Shown: positions 1-8,333, counted from the first letter of the stretch. The stretch: 45,898 bases of DNA from Sphingopyxis sp. HIX (GCF_001468285.1 NZ_LNSB01000044.1:1-45898); one strand, 5' to 3'. A program made the numbers and translations. The notes: generated from the sequence alone by a model not told the origin.

Positions 1-93
1 GCATCGCGACCAGATATGACAGGCTCCCCGCAAACTACCTGGCCAGCCTCTATCTCGCATCAATCCGCTTCTGGGCCTGAATGTCGAATCAAC

Positions 94-1422
94 CTAGGCC
101 TGCCAGACGATCGCACCACCGATCAGCGTGAGAGCCACGGTACCGAGCGCCCCCGCCTCCTCGGGCCAGTCGTACAGCATCAGGTCCGCTGGCGCCCCGA
201 CCGCGAGCGGCCCCTGATACAGCGCCAGCGCCTCCGCCCGCCCGATGGCTTCACCGCCACCGATCACATCGCCGCCCCGCGTCCGCCGATCGGTTGCCGC
301 GCGCAGCGCCACCCAAGGATTTGCATCGCCATAGGGTGCATCCGATCCCCCGAGCACCCGCACCCCGCTGCGCGTCAGCGAGCCGAGCCGGTAGAGGTCG
401 TCGAGTTCGCCCGTCTCCATCTGCACAAGATAACGGTCGCCGCGATCGTGGATGAAATTGGGCTGCGTCACCACCGTCAGCCCCGCGGCCGCAATATCGC
501 CGATCAGGCTCGCCGCGATCATCCCGCCATGCTCGATCCGGTCGCCGGGTTTCGTCCCGCCAGCGATGGCCAAGGCTTCCAGATAGAAAACCAACTCCCC
601 AAGCGTCACGCAATGCGCCGCGACATTCCGCCCCAGCACCCGCGCCGCCGCGATCCGCCCCACCACCGCCTCGATCGGCGGCAAGTCATTCTCGTCGAGC
701 AGCAGCTTGACCGGCCCCAGTCTATAGCCATCGCCCACGGGCAAAGCCTCGGTCCCCATCATCACCAGCCGCTGCGGCATCGCCCCCGCCAGTAGCTTCG
801 CCTCGTCCGCGCCATTCGACGCCCCCGCGTCGGTCACGCCGGTCACGCCCCATTCGGCGAACTTTGCCCCTAGCGCGGCGAGCGACGGCGGCGCCCCGCC
901 GATCCGCTCGCGCAGCCAGGCATCGCCCCGCCAGATACGGCCACTGGGCTTCCCGCCCACGCCAAGCTCGACGCAAGCGGGGAAGGGCGCTTCGTCCAGT
1001 GCGGCGACCCCCGCGCTGTTGAGCAGCCAATAGCCCCCCGTTCGGTCCTGCACGCGCAACGGCCGGTCGGGCAGCCAGTCGTCGAGCACCGCGCGGTCGG
1101 GCAATCCGGCCACCCGCTCGTCATAACCGATCGCGCGCACCCATGCTCCCGGCGCCGCGGCACGCAGCTTCGCGATCACCGCATCGACGCTCCGGCAATC
1201 GGTCAGGTCGACCGACTCCATCCGCGCCGCCGTCGCCAGCAAATGCAGGTGATGATCGTGCAGCCCGCCGCCCAGCGTCAGCCCGCGCGCATCATATTCG
1301 GGGCCGTGCCCCGCCACCGCCGCGCCCATCGCCGTGACGCGGCCATCGCGCACGCCCACCGCCAGCGGCGCGCCATCGGCGCAGCGTGCATTGCGGATGA
1401 TCAGGTCGAAGATGTCGCTCAC
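94..1422 (-). CDS. Amidohydrolase family protein (YtcJ-like)
   Basis: This 442-residue protein is a metal-dependent hydrolase of the amidohydrolase superfamily, whose members cleave C-N or C-O bonds in the cytoplasm. The N-terminal strand holds the metal-binding HxH in HDHHLHLL. Later come a His in AAHCVTLGEL, a His in IEHGG, and the conserved Asp in GGSDAPYGDANPW. The GTG start at 1420-1422 is chosen because it overlaps the stop of the CoA-transferase gene upstream by four bases, and family similarity begins at once (SDIFDLIIRNARC). It is the last gene of a five-gene minus-strand operon, so it probably acts on an intermediate of that pathway. The substrate is unknown. Family assignment is firm. 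Confidence 0.9.
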   Translation of the reverse strand: MSDIFDLIIRNARCADGAPLAVGVRDGRVTAMGAAVAGHGPEYDARGLTLGGGLHDHHLHLLATAARMESVDLTDCRSVDAVIAKLRAAAPGAWVRAIGYDERVAGLPDRAVLDDWLPDRPLRVQDRTGGYWLLNSAGVAALDEAPFPACVELGVGGKPSGRIWRGDAWLRERIGGAPPSLAALGAKFAEWGVTGVTDAGASNGADEAKLLAGAMPQRLVMMGTEALPVGDGYRLGPVKLLLDENDLPPIEAVVGRIAAARVLGRNVAAHCVTLGELVFYLEALAIAGGTKPGDRIEHGGMIAASLIGDIAAAGLTVVTQPNFIHDRGDRYLVQMETGELDDLYRLGSLTRSGVRVLGGSDAPYGDANPWVALRAATDRRTRGGDVIGGGEAIGRAEALALYQGPLAVGAPADLMLYDWPEEAGALGTVALTLIGGAIVWQA

Positions 1423-2384
1423 GCCATCGCTTTTGCGAAAGTCGCCGCCGTCCGTGCAAGCGAAACGTCGATCACCCCGCCTTGCTGCGCCGCCAGCGCC
1501 TCGAGCGCCAGCGTCGCCGCGGTCAGCCCGGTCAGCGGGTCGGCCAGCGCATCGCCGACGAACTGCGGCCGATCCTCGTCCCAGCGCACCAGCCCGCCCG
1601 CCGCCGCGCAATCGTCGCCGAAACCCACGCGCATCGCCGCATCGCCGGTCCAACCGTGCGCGGTGATTGCGATCCACAACAGGTCGGGATTGATCCGGAA
1701 CAGATGCTCTTCATCGAGCCCCAGCCGTGCCAGCGCATGCGGTCGCGCCGAGCTGATCAGCACCCGCGCCTCGCCGATCATCGCGAGCAATTCGGCACCG
1801 TCGATATCCGCCGACACGCGCCGCTTGTCGCCATTCAGCCGCCCGTCGAGCTTGGGCGTATGCATTCGCGTCGGGTCGGGTCGCCCGTCGCTCTCGACCT
1901 TCACCACCGCATGCCCCGCCTCGGCGAGCAGCGCGCCGCAATAGGGCCCAGCCCACAGCGCCGACAGGTCGAGCACGATCCCGTCGGTCGTCCGGCAACT
2001 TCGAAGGTCGGATGGCACCAACGGCGTGGCCTCGCCGATCTTTGCCACCGGCATATGCAGCTTCGCCGCCGCCGTCACCATCTCGTCCGCCGCGCGCGCG
2101 TCGGCCGCGCCCTGGATCGCCTGCCACGGCTCGTCGTCGAGCGCCGCGCCCGTCCATGCCGGCACCAGCTCGCGATCCTCCTCTCGCGCCAGCGACACCG
2201 CCATCCAGCCGCCGCGGCACTTCACCATCCGGCAATGGCGGTTCGGCGACCACTCGCCCGGTTCGGCGAGCGTCAGGTCGTCGTCCCGCGACAGCGCGCG
2301 GCGCGGGTCGAACGCGATGCACCCGCCCGATGCCGCGACCAGCCGCTCGCCCGCCGCCGCGACCGCATCGAGCAGCGCCGTCAC
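1419..2384 (-). CDS. Class III (CaiB/BaiF) CoA-transferase-like protein, rearranged domain order
   Basis: Family III CoA-transferases move CoA between carboxylic acids, and some are racemases. This protein has 321 residues, against about 400 for the family. The usual N-terminal signature (VLDLSALWAGPYCGALLAEA, then KVES and NGDKRRVSAD) appears only near residue 134. The first 130 residues look like the usual C-terminal part (GGWMAVSLARE, WQAIQG, MPVAKIGEA). The segment that normally carries the catalytic Asp reads VGFGDDCAAAGG, so the Asp is shifted by one or is absent at the aligned place. The ATG overlaps the crotonase stop by four bases and the TGA overlaps the amidohydrolase start, so translation is probably coupled. 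Fold is fairly sure, activity is not. Confidence 0.82.
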   Translation of the reverse strand: MTALLDAVAAAGERLVAASGGCIAFDPRRALSRDDDLTLAEPGEWSPNRHCRMVKCRGGWMAVSLAREEDRELVPAWTGAALDDEPWQAIQGAADARAADEMVTAAAKLHMPVAKIGEATPLVPSDLRSCRTTDGIVLDLSALWAGPYCGALLAEAGHAVVKVESDGRPDPTRMHTPKLDGRLNGDKRRVSADIDGAELLAMIGEARVLISSARPHALARLGLDEEHLFRINPDLLWIAITAHGWTGDAAMRVGFGDDCAAAGGLVRWDEDRPQFVGDALADPLTGLTAATLALEALAAQQGGVIDVSLARTAATFAKAMA

Positions 2385-3364
2385 ACGCCGCCCTCGATCT
2401 TATGCACCAGCCCCCATTCGAGTGCCTGCGCCGCGCCGACGCGCTTGCCCAATAGCAGCATCCACAGGGTGCGATGCCGCCCGATCGCGCGGGCGACGGT
2501 TGCGGTCCCGCCCGCGCCGGGGATCAGCCCCATGCCGAGCTCGGGCAGCTGGAACCAGGCATCGGGCGCCGCGATGCGGTGATGCGCCGCCGCCGCGACC
2601 TCGATTCCCGACCCGACGCAGGCGCCGTGCAGCCGCACCGCGCCGCGCTCGCCCAGCGCATCGATCGCGCGCGCGCAGCTGTGCAGCGTCCGCACCAGAT
2701 GTGCCTCAGCCAGGTCGCGTGCGCTGCCGAATTCGGGGAGGTCGCCGCCGGTCGAGAAACATTTGCCCGCGCCGCGCAGCAGCACCTCGGGCCGGCTCGG
2801 ATCGTCGAGCGCGTTGGCCAGCGCCTCGTACAGCGCGTCGCGCATCGCGGCGGTCATCGCATTGTGATTGGCGGGATCGTCGAGCGTCAACGTCAGTCGG
2901 TCGCCCTCGCGCGCAATCGTCACCGGCTCGGCAGGCGTCGGCGGGCCGTCGTCGATCTTGGCCGCCGCCCGCCAGCGCGCAAACTCCGCCCCGCCGAGCA
3001 GCGACGAATAGGCAAAGGATTCGGCGGTCAGCGCGTCGGCCAGCGGCATCTTCGCGGTCAACCGCAGCAATTGCGCCGCGATCGTCGCCGCGTTCGGGTT
3101 CGCCCGCACCGCATCGGCCAGCGCCTCGACCTGCGAAAAGCTCGCCACGGACACCCATGGGCGCGGCGCATCCGCCGCCATGGTCAGCAACAGGTCGAAA
3201 TCACCGGCTACCACCGCCGGCAGCGCGCCTTCGCGGTCCACCCCGATCACCACCGCCTGGATCGCCACCTTCGGCCGCACCCAGCGCGCCGCATCGACGA
3301 CCAGCACCGGCTCGCCGCCCGGCGCGGACAGGCGGTCGGCGCCCAAATGGTCGGCTGTCGTCAT
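2381..3364 (-). CDS. Enoyl-CoA hydratase/isomerase (crotonase) family protein with extra N-terminal region
   Basis: This 327-residue protein has a crotonase core from about residue 150: LTLTLDDPANHNAM, then GKCFSTGGDL (oxyanion region), GSGIEVAAAAH and FQLPELGMGLIPGAGGT. Both acidic residues used by enoyl-CoA hydratases (the Glu in GIE and the Glu in LPELG) are present, so hydration or isomerisation of an enoyl-CoA is plausible. The protein stops just after GLVHKI, where ordinary crotonases continue with C-terminal helices. A region resembling those helices (AESFAYSSLLGGAEFARW) lies before the core instead. It overlaps the CoA-transferase gene by four bases and lies nine bases after the CoA ligase gene, so it belongs to the same operon. 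Confidence 0.9.
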   Translation of the reverse strand: MTTADHLGADRLSAPGGEPVLVVDAARWVRPKVAIQAVVIGVDREGALPAVVAGDFDLLLTMAADAPRPWVSVASFSQVEALADAVRANPNAATIAAQLLRLTAKMPLADALTAESFAYSSLLGGAEFARWRAAAKIDDGPPTPAEPVTIAREGDRLTLTLDDPANHNAMTAAMRDALYEALANALDDPSRPEVLLRGAGKCFSTGGDLPEFGSARDLAEAHLVRTLHSCARAIDALGERGAVRLHGACVGSGIEVAAAAHHRIAAPDAWFQLPELGMGLIPGAGGTATVARAIGRHRTLWMLLLGKRVGAAQALEWGLVHKIEGGV

Positions 3365-3373
3365 TGCGCCGTC

Positions 3374-4879
3374 CTAACCGGCGCAAACCTCTTCGGCCAG
3401 TTCGGCCTTGAGCACGCGGCGCAGCAGCTTTCCGGTCTCGTTATAAGGAAGCTCATCGCGCACAAACCATTGCTCGGGGGTCTTGGTCGAACGCAGCTTG
3501 GCCTTGATCGTTGCCGCCATCGCCCCGGTATCGGGCGCGCCCGAGCGCGACACGATCACCGCGACGACCTTTTCGCCCCATTTCTCGCAAGGGATGCCGA
3601 GTACCGCGCAGTCGGCGATATCGTCGAAGCCGCGCAGCACATCCTCGATCTCGCCGGGCGAGATATTCTCGCCCCCGCGCACGATCACATCGTCGAGCCG
3701 CCCCTCGACGAACAGATAGCCGCCCGCGTCGAGCCACCCCGCGTCGTTGGTCGCGAACCAGCCGTCGTCGGCGATCGCCTTCTTGTGCAGATATTCGCCC
3801 GACACCTGCTCGCCGCGCACATGGATCTCGCCATGCTCGCCGACGTCGCAGCAGCTGCCGTCCTCGCGCCGTATCTCGAGTTCGAGGCTCGGCAACGGCT
3901 GCCCGACCGACGCGATGCGCCGCCTTACGACGGGATCGTCGGAGGCAAAGGCGGCGCGATGATCCTCGGCGCCGAGCAGCGCGATCGTCGAGCTCGTCTC
4001 GGTCAGCCCATAGGCATTGACGAAGGCGACGTGCGGCAACATGCCCAGCGCGCGCGCGATCACCGCTTCGGGCATCTTGCCGCCGCCATAGGACAGCGCG
4101 CGCAGGGCAGGGAGGGTCTCGCCCGTCGCCGCCATCACGTCGAGGATGCGATCGAGCATCGTCGGCACGACCATCGCATGGGTGATGCCCTCGCGCGCCG
4201 CGGTCGCGACCCAGTCCTCGGCGGTGAAGGCGGGCAGATAGACGATCCGCCGCCCGCCATAGGCCGCGGTCAAAATCGCCGAAATCCCCGCGATATGGTA
4301 ACTCGGCACGCTCACCAGCGCCGCCTCGTCTTCGTCGGCGCCGAGGAATTCGACCGTCGACATCACATAGGAGGTGAGGTTGCCGTGGCGCAGCACCGCC
4401 GCCTTGGGTTCGCCCGTCGTGCCGCTGGTGAACAGCAGCACCGCAATGTCATTCTCGGCCTCGTCGAGCAGCACGGGCTCGGGTACCTCGCCGCGCAGGA
4501 ACTCGGCCTCGAAATCACTCCGCGCAACCAGCTCGACGCCGTCGACCGGCGCGATGCGTGCCAGCATATCATCGTCGGCGACCAGCATCGCGGGCGCGGT
4601 GCGCGCGACCAGCTTGTTGAGGTCGGCATCGGCCAACCGATAGTTGAGCGGCACGAAGGGGGTGCCCGCCATCCCGCTCGCGAACAGCAGTACGGGCAGG
4701 GCGTCGCCGTTCATGCCGAGGAAGGCGGTGTTCGCCTTGCCCTTGCCCGCCAGCCACGCCGCCACCCGGCTTGCGCGTGCGCGATAGGCGGCGAAATCCA
4801 GCCCGTCGGCGCGCCCGCCGACCGCCGGGCGGTCGCTGCAGGCGTCGGCGGCGATGTCGAGGAGCAGCGGCGTGCGCAT
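3374..4879 (-). CDS. AMP-dependent acyl-CoA synthetase/ligase
   Basis: An ANL-superfamily enzyme of 501 residues that should activate a carboxylic acid to its CoA thioester through an acyl-adenylate. Visible motifs are the phosphate loop LLFTSGTTGEPKAAVLRHGN, the YGLTETSS motif, the hinge region GRLDDVIVRGGENISPGEIE, and a C-terminal lysine in NETGKLLRR. The ATG at 4877-4879 follows the stop of the 102-residue protein by five bases, giving MRTPLLLDIAADACSDRPAV, a normal family N terminus. It is second in a minus-strand operon whose later genes act on CoA thioesters, so it probably commits the substrate to that route. The acid is unknown. Confidence 0.93.
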   Translation of the reverse strand: MRTPLLLDIAADACSDRPAVGGRADGLDFAAYRARASRVAAWLAGKGKANTAFLGMNGDALPVLLFASGMAGTPFVPLNYRLADADLNKLVARTAPAMLVADDDMLARIAPVDGVELVARSDFEAEFLRGEVPEPVLLDEAENDIAVLLFTSGTTGEPKAAVLRHGNLTSYVMSTVEFLGADEDEAALVSVPSYHIAGISAILTAAYGGRRIVYLPAFTAEDWVATAAREGITHAMVVPTMLDRILDVMAATGETLPALRALSYGGGKMPEAVIARALGMLPHVAFVNAYGLTETSSTIALLGAEDHRAAFASDDPVVRRRIASVGQPLPSLELEIRREDGSCCDVGEHGEIHVRGEQVSGEYLHKKAIADDGWFATNDAGWLDAGGYLFVEGRLDDVIVRGGENISPGEIEDVLRGFDDIADCAVLGIPCEKWGEKVVAVIVSRSGAPDTGAMAATIKAKLRSTKTPEQWFVRDELPYNETGKLLRRVLKAELAEEVCAG

Positions 4880-4884
4880 TGCGG

Positions 4885-5193
4885 TCAGTCCGAGGCGGGA
4901 AGCGGCTTCGCGCCCTTGATCGTCATCGGGGTACCGTCGAACGCCAGCGATCCCTTGCCCGCCTTGGCGCCCAGCACCTCGATCCCGCTCGCCTCGTCGG
5001 TGTAGCGCTTGCCGATCAGCACCCCCTCGGCGAACGCCGGATCGACGGCGCCGCTCGGTGCGCTCGCATCGTCGATCGGCAGCACCGGCGCGCCGCCGCA
5101 CTGCAATTCGCCGGCGGCGCTCGGTGGCCGCACCACGACCAGCTGCGCATCGCAAACCGCGGATTTCCAGCGCGAACCCGGCTTCAGTTCCAT
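4885..5193 (-). CDS. Small conserved-type protein of unknown function, first gene of the CoA operon
   Basis: A 102-residue soluble protein with no signal peptide or membrane segment. It begins MELKPGSRWKSAVC and has two cysteines about 18 residues apart (Cys14 and the Cys in ELQCGG), which could hold a metal or disulfide, though nothing proves it. I do not recognise a named domain. It is likely real because it starts the operon, ends five bases before the CoA ligase start, faces the divergent promoter region, and its codon use matches its neighbours. A role helping the acyl-CoA enzymes is a guess from position only. Confidence 0.72.
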   Translation of the reverse strand: MELKPGSRWKSAVCDAQLVVVRPPSAAGELQCGGAPVLPIDDASAPSGAVDPAFAEGVLIGKRYTDEASGIEVLGAKAGKGSLAFDGTPMTIKGAKPLPASD

Positions 5194-5243
5194 GTCACTC
5201 GATCCTTTCCCGTGGCGCCCGTCTGTCGCCTTTGCTCCGCCAA

Positions 5244-5283
5244 TATGTCAATCGACATAGAAAGTAAACGTAGTTATATAACT
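5244..5283. promoter_or_regulatory. Two perfect palindromes in the divergent promoter of the first CoA cluster
   Basis: Between the two divergent CoA operons lie TATGTC-AATC-GACATA (5244-5259) and the perfect 12-base palindrome AGTTATATAACT (5272-5283). The stretch is AT-rich against its surroundings. It is the only place from which both operons can be transcribed, so these are likely regulator sites. The sequence differs from the TTAG-N4-CTAA palindromes found later in the window, and no regulator gene is adjacent. Confidence 0.5.
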
Positions 5284-5304
5284 CAAAAGAGCAAAGGGAG
5301 AACG

Positions 5305-6840
5305 ATGCATCCACGGCATTTTGCGGCAACAGCGCCCGATCGCCCCGCGATCGTCATGGCGGCGGACGGCGCGGGGACACGCTACGCCGAACTCGAAGCC
5401 GTCGCAAATCGCGGCGCGCAATTGTTCCGCTCGCTCGGCATCACCCGCGGCGATACCGTTGCGGTCTGGCTCAAGAATGTCCGCGAATATTTCGAGATCT
5501 ATTGGGCCGCGCAGCGCGCCGGCCTCTATCTTTGCCCGATCTCGAATCAGCTTACGCCCGACGAGGCCGCGTACATCCTGGCCGACAGCGGCTCGAAACT
5601 GCTCGTCACCCACGCCGATGTGCCCGCCGCGGCGACGTTGGTCGCAGGTCGCGCCGAGCTGATCCCCCGCGTCGCGCATATCTTCGACCTCGGCCCCGGG
5701 CTCGCGGCCTCCTGGCAGGCGGCCGTGGCGGCGCAGCCGGCAACCCGCATCGCCGACGAGTCGGCGGGCTATCACCTCGTCTTTTCCTCGGGGACCACGG
5801 GCCGGCCCAAGGGCATCCGCCTGCCGCTCTCGGGCGAGCCCGCCGAGGCCCCGCACATGCTCGCCGAACGCATGGCGGCGCGTTACGGCATCGGTCCGGA
5901 CAGCGTCCTCCTGTCGCCCGCGCCGCTCTACCACACCGCGCCGCTCGCTTACGGCATGTCGGCGCATCGCCTCGGCGCGACCGTCGTCATCATGGAGAAG
6001 TTCGACGCCGAGGAGGTGCTGCGCCTGATCGAAAAGCACCGCGTCACCTTCATGCAGATGGTGCCGACGATGTTCATCCGCCTGCTCGCGCTCCCCGATG
6101 AGGTCCGTGCGCGCTACGACATCTCGTCGCTCGAAAAGATCGTCCACGCCGCCGCGCCGTGCCCGGTCGAGGTCAAGCGCCGGATGATCGCCTGGCTCGG
6201 CCCGATCGTCTACGAATATTATGGCGGGTCGGAAGGAAACGGCTCGACCTTCATCACGCCGCAGGAATGGCTCGACCATCCCGGCTCGGTCGGCCGCGCC
6301 GACTGGGGGACGCTCCATATCTGCGGCGAAGATGGCGAAGAGGTCGGCCCGGGTGTCGACGGGCTCGTCTATTTCGAGGGCGGCTGGGATTTCCAGTATT
6401 TGAACGATCCCGGCAAGACCCGCGACGCGCGTCATCCGCAACACTCCGGCTGGTCGACGCTCGGCGACATCGGCCACGTCGATGAAGAAGGCTATCTCTA
6501 CCTCACCGACCGCAAGAGCTTCATGATCATCTCGGGCGGGGTGAACATCTATCCGCAGGAGGCCGAGAACCTGCTCATCCAGCACCCCGAGGTCGCCGAC
6601 GTCGCGGTCATCGGTGTCCCCCACGCCGAGATGGGCGAGGAGGTCAAGGCGGTGGTTCAGCCGAAAGACTGGAACGCCGCCGGCCCCGACCTCGCCGCGC
6701 GGCTGATCGCCCATTGCCGCGACCATCTCAGCCCGATCAAATGCCCGCGCTCGGTCGACTTCGACCCCGCGCTGCCGCGCCACGACACGGGCAAGCTCTA
6801 CAAACAGGCGGTGCGCAAACGCTATTGGCCGGCCCAATAG
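5305..6840 (+). CDS. Acyl-CoA synthetase, FadD-like
   Basis: An AMP-dependent ligase of 511 residues that should form an acyl-CoA from a carboxylate, ATP and CoA. It carries the loop LVFSSGTTGRPKGIRLP, a variant substrate motif EYYGGSEGNG in place of the usual YGxTE, the hinge TDRKSFMIISGGVNIYPQE, and the C-terminal lysine in HDTGKLYKQ. The YYGGSEG form resembles ligases that act on bulky ring acids such as steroid side-chain acids, but that is only a hint. The ATG at 5305 follows AGGGAG by four bases. It is transcribed divergently from the other CoA operon and is alone in its transcription unit. Confidence 0.93.
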   Translation: MHPRHFAATAPDRPAIVMAADGAGTRYAELEAVANRGAQLFRSLGITRGDTVAVWLKNVREYFEIYWAAQRAGLYLCPISNQLTPDEAAYILADSGSKLLVTHADVPAAATLVAGRAELIPRVAHIFDLGPGLAASWQAAVAAQPATRIADESAGYHLVFSSGTTGRPKGIRLPLSGEPAEAPHMLAERMAARYGIGPDSVLLSPAPLYHTAPLAYGMSAHRLGATVVIMEKFDAEEVLRLIEKHRVTFMQMVPTMFIRLLALPDEVRARYDISSLEKIVHAAAPCPVEVKRRMIAWLGPIVYEYYGGSEGNGSTFITPQEWLDHPGSVGRADWGTLHICGEDGEEVGPGVDGLVYFEGGWDFQYLNDPGKTRDARHPQHSGWSTLGDIGHVDEEGYLYLTDRKSFMIISGGVNIYPQEAENLLIQHPEVADVAVIGVPHAEMGEEVKAVVQPKDWNAAGPDLAARLIAHCRDHLSPIKCPRSVDFDPALPRHDTGKLYKQAVRKRYWPAQ

Positions 6841-6886
6841 CGGTGGGCGCATTGCGCGGTCGAACCAAAGCCGCCATAACCGCCGC

Positions 6887-7210
6887 ATGATGCGCACGCT
6901 TCTCGGCATGTTCCTGGCGTTGATGCTGTCGCTCCACGGCCCGGCGGGCTGCGCCGCCGCGCTGGCCGCGCCGCCGCCCGATCCTTGCGCATCGATGCAA
7001 GCCATGCAGGCCGACGGCGGCGACCAGTCGACGCCCGACGACAAGGCACCGCACACCTGCGAGCGCCTCTGCTACCTCGCAGGCGTCGCGGTCTCGGAGC
7101 CGGGGCTTGGTGCACGGCTTGGCTTTCCGGCCATCCGGCCATCGACATGGGCGGCGGCGCGCCACGACCATGAGGCTGCGCCCGCAACCCCGCCGCCGCG
7201 GCACGTCTGA
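6887..7210 (+). CDS. Small exported Cys/His-containing protein, unknown
   Basis: A 107-residue protein that begins with a hydrophobic signal sequence (MMRTLLGMFLALMLSLHG, then AGCAAALA). The mature part is Met/Asp-rich and has HTCERLCYLAG, with two Cys four apart, and an RHDHE segment near the end. I do not recognise a named family. It is followed 44 bases later by a second exported Cys/His-rich peptide and lies next to a metal regulator and cation transporter, so periplasmic metal handling is possible. The weak ribosome site and lack of known motifs keep confidence moderate. Confidence 0.58.
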   Translation: MMRTLLGMFLALMLSLHGPAGCAAALAAPPPDPCASMQAMQADGGDQSTPDDKAPHTCERLCYLAGVAVSEPGLGARLGFPAIRPSTWAAARHDHEAAPATPPPRHV

Positions 7211-7254
7211 AAACGGACTTTCATTCGAATTTTCAGATTTTCAGGAGATAGATC

Positions 7255-7464
7255 ATGTTGAACCGCGTTTTTGTCGCCGCGCTTGCGCTGGCGGCCACCA
7301 CCCCCGTGCTTGCCGCCGAACCGGCTGCCGAAAAGCCGAAGTGCGAATGCTGCGCCAAGATGAAGGATGGCGCAGGCATGAAGTGCTGCGACGGTGACAA
7401 GGAGGTGCCGAAGTCCGGCGCCGAAGCCGGCGGCGATCCGCACAAGGATCATGCCGGCCACTAA
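7255..7464 (+). CDS. Small exported Cys/His-rich peptide, possible metal binder
   Basis: A 69-residue protein with a clear signal peptide (MLNRVFVAALALAATTPVLA, cut after AxA). The mature peptide of about 49 residues has five Cys in the pattern KCECCAKM and MKCCDGDK and ends with His-rich DPHKDHAGH. Such a composition can bind soft metals in the periplasm, though this is inferred from composition only. A good ribosome site (AGGAGA) precedes the ATG. It is convergent with the YnfA-like gene and lies in a cluster with a MerR regulator and a cation transporter. Confidence 0.75.
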   Translation: MLNRVFVAALALAATTPVLAAEPAAEKPKCECCAKMKDGAGMKCCDGDKEVPKSGAEAGGDPHKDHAGH

Positions 7465-7478
7465 GGGCTGAAACGGAT

Positions 7479-7507
7479 CGGGCGTCCGAGCGATCGGGCG
7501 CCCGTTT
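7479..7507. terminator. Probable terminator between convergent genes
   Basis: CGGGCG (7479-7484) pairs with CGCCCG (7499-7504), followed by TTT on the plus strand. It sits 14 bases after the stop of the small Cys-rich peptide and just before the end of the convergent YnfA-like gene, a typical place for an intrinsic terminator. The T run is short. Confidence 0.45.
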
Positions 7508-7515
7508 CCATTCGG

Positions 7516-7854
7516 CTAGCTGCGCCCCGGGCCCCACAGGATCAGCGCCGCGCCGCCGAGGCACACCAGCCCGCCGAGCAGATCCCAGCGGTCGGGCGAT
7601 ACGCCCTCGACCATCTTCAGCCACACCAAGGAGGCGATGATATAGACGCCGCCATAGGCCGCGAAGGCGCGCCCCGCCGCCTCGGCCTCGACGCGCGTCA
7701 GCGCATAGGCGAAAAAGGCGAGGGCGAGCGCGCCCGGCACCAGCCACCAGGGCGATTTGTCCAGCCGCAGCACCGCCCAGAAGGCGAAGCAGCCCGCGAT
7801 CTCGCCCAACGCCGCCAGCACATACCAGCCGATCGTTGCCAGCGGCGCACTCAT
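7516..7854 (-). CDS. YnfA/UPF0060 family small membrane protein
   Basis: A 112-residue protein with four hydrophobic segments, matching the size and pattern of the YnfA/UPF0060 family of small inner-membrane proteins related to small multidrug transporters. The helices include [54 protein letters not shown] and [15 protein letters not shown]. The ATG at 7852-7854 overlaps the stop of the MerR gene by four bases, so the two are co-translated. Co-expression with a metal regulator suggests a part in ion or toxin export, but the family's function is poorly defined. Confidence 0.88.
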   Translation of the reverse strand: MSAPLATIGWYVLAALGEIAGCFAFWAVLRLDKSPWWLVPGALALAFFAYALTRVEAEAAGRAFAAYGGVYIIASLVWLKMVEGVSPDRWDLLGGLVCLGGAALILWGPGRS

Positions 7855-8264
7855 GCGTGCGCGCCTTCGCACAGATGATGGTCGCCCAGCGCCTCGATCA
7901 CCCGGCAATCGCCCGCCAGCCCGCCGCGGCAGCGCCCGACGATCCGCGCCAGTTCGTCGCGGAGCGCCTCGAGTTGCGCGATCTTCGCCTCGACCTGTTC
8001 CAGATGTCCCGTCGCGATCCGGTCGGCCTCGCCGCAGTCGCGCTCGGGATGGTCCGACAGGTCTAGCAGCGAACGGATCTCCTCGATCGTGAAGCCCAGG
8101 TCGCGCGAATGGCGCACGAAGGCCAGCCGCGACCGGTGCGCCTCGCCATAACTACGGTAATTCGCCGCGGTGCGGTGCGGCTCGGGCAGCAGCCCGATGC
8201 GCTCATAATAGCGGATCGTCTCGATGTTGGCGCCGGTCACCCGCGCGAGTTCGCCGATTTTCAT
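7851..8264 (-). CDS. MerR-family heavy-metal regulator (CadR/PbrR-like)
   Basis: A 137-residue transcription activator. The N-terminal winged helix ([21 protein letters not shown]) is typical of MerR proteins, followed by the long dimer helix. Three cysteines at 77, 112 and 120 match the spacing known for CadR/PbrR sensors of divalent soft metals (Cd, Pb, Zn) rather than the C-terminal CxGC pair of CueR. It is divergent from a cation diffusion facilitator and its operator lies between the two genes. It probably senses a divalent metal and turns on the exporter, and translation runs on into the YnfA-like gene. Confidence 0.9.
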   Translation of the reverse strand: MKIGELARVTGANIETIRYYERIGLLPEPHRTAANYRSYGEAHRSRLAFVRHSRDLGFTIEEIRSLLDLSDHPERDCGEADRIATGHLEQVEAKIAQLEALRDELARIVGRCRGGLAGDCRVIEALGDHHLCEGAHA

Positions 8265-8268
8265 GCCT

Positions 8269-8300
8269 TGACCCTGTAGTTGCTACAGGGTGCATATAAG
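8269..8300 (+). promoter_or_regulatory. MerR-type operator and promoter for the cation exporter
   Basis: A perfect inverted repeat ACCCTGTAG-TTG-CTACAGGGT spans 8271-8291. It lies between a -35 (TTGACC, 8269-8274) and a -10 (TATAAG, 8295-8300), separated by 20 bases. An over-long spacer holding the dyad is the hallmark of MerR-controlled promoters. It drives the cation transporter to the right; the regulator gene starts to the left. Confidence 0.88.
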
Positions 8301-8333
8301 CGGTCGACTCGAAACCCCAAGGAGATTCGGCAG

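Noticed and set aside
16..795. Plus-strand open frame over the amidohydrolase gene
   Set aside because: It is an antisense shadow in high-GC DNA, rich in Arg, Pro and His, with no motif or ribosome site.
5272..5283. Ninth copy of the TTAG-N4-CTAA site
   Set aside because: AGTTATATAACT has different arms and spacing, so it is listed as a separate palindrome.
7851..8264. Copper regulator CueR
   Set aside because: Cys77, Cys112 and Cys120 fit divalent-metal sensors, not the CueR cysteine pair.
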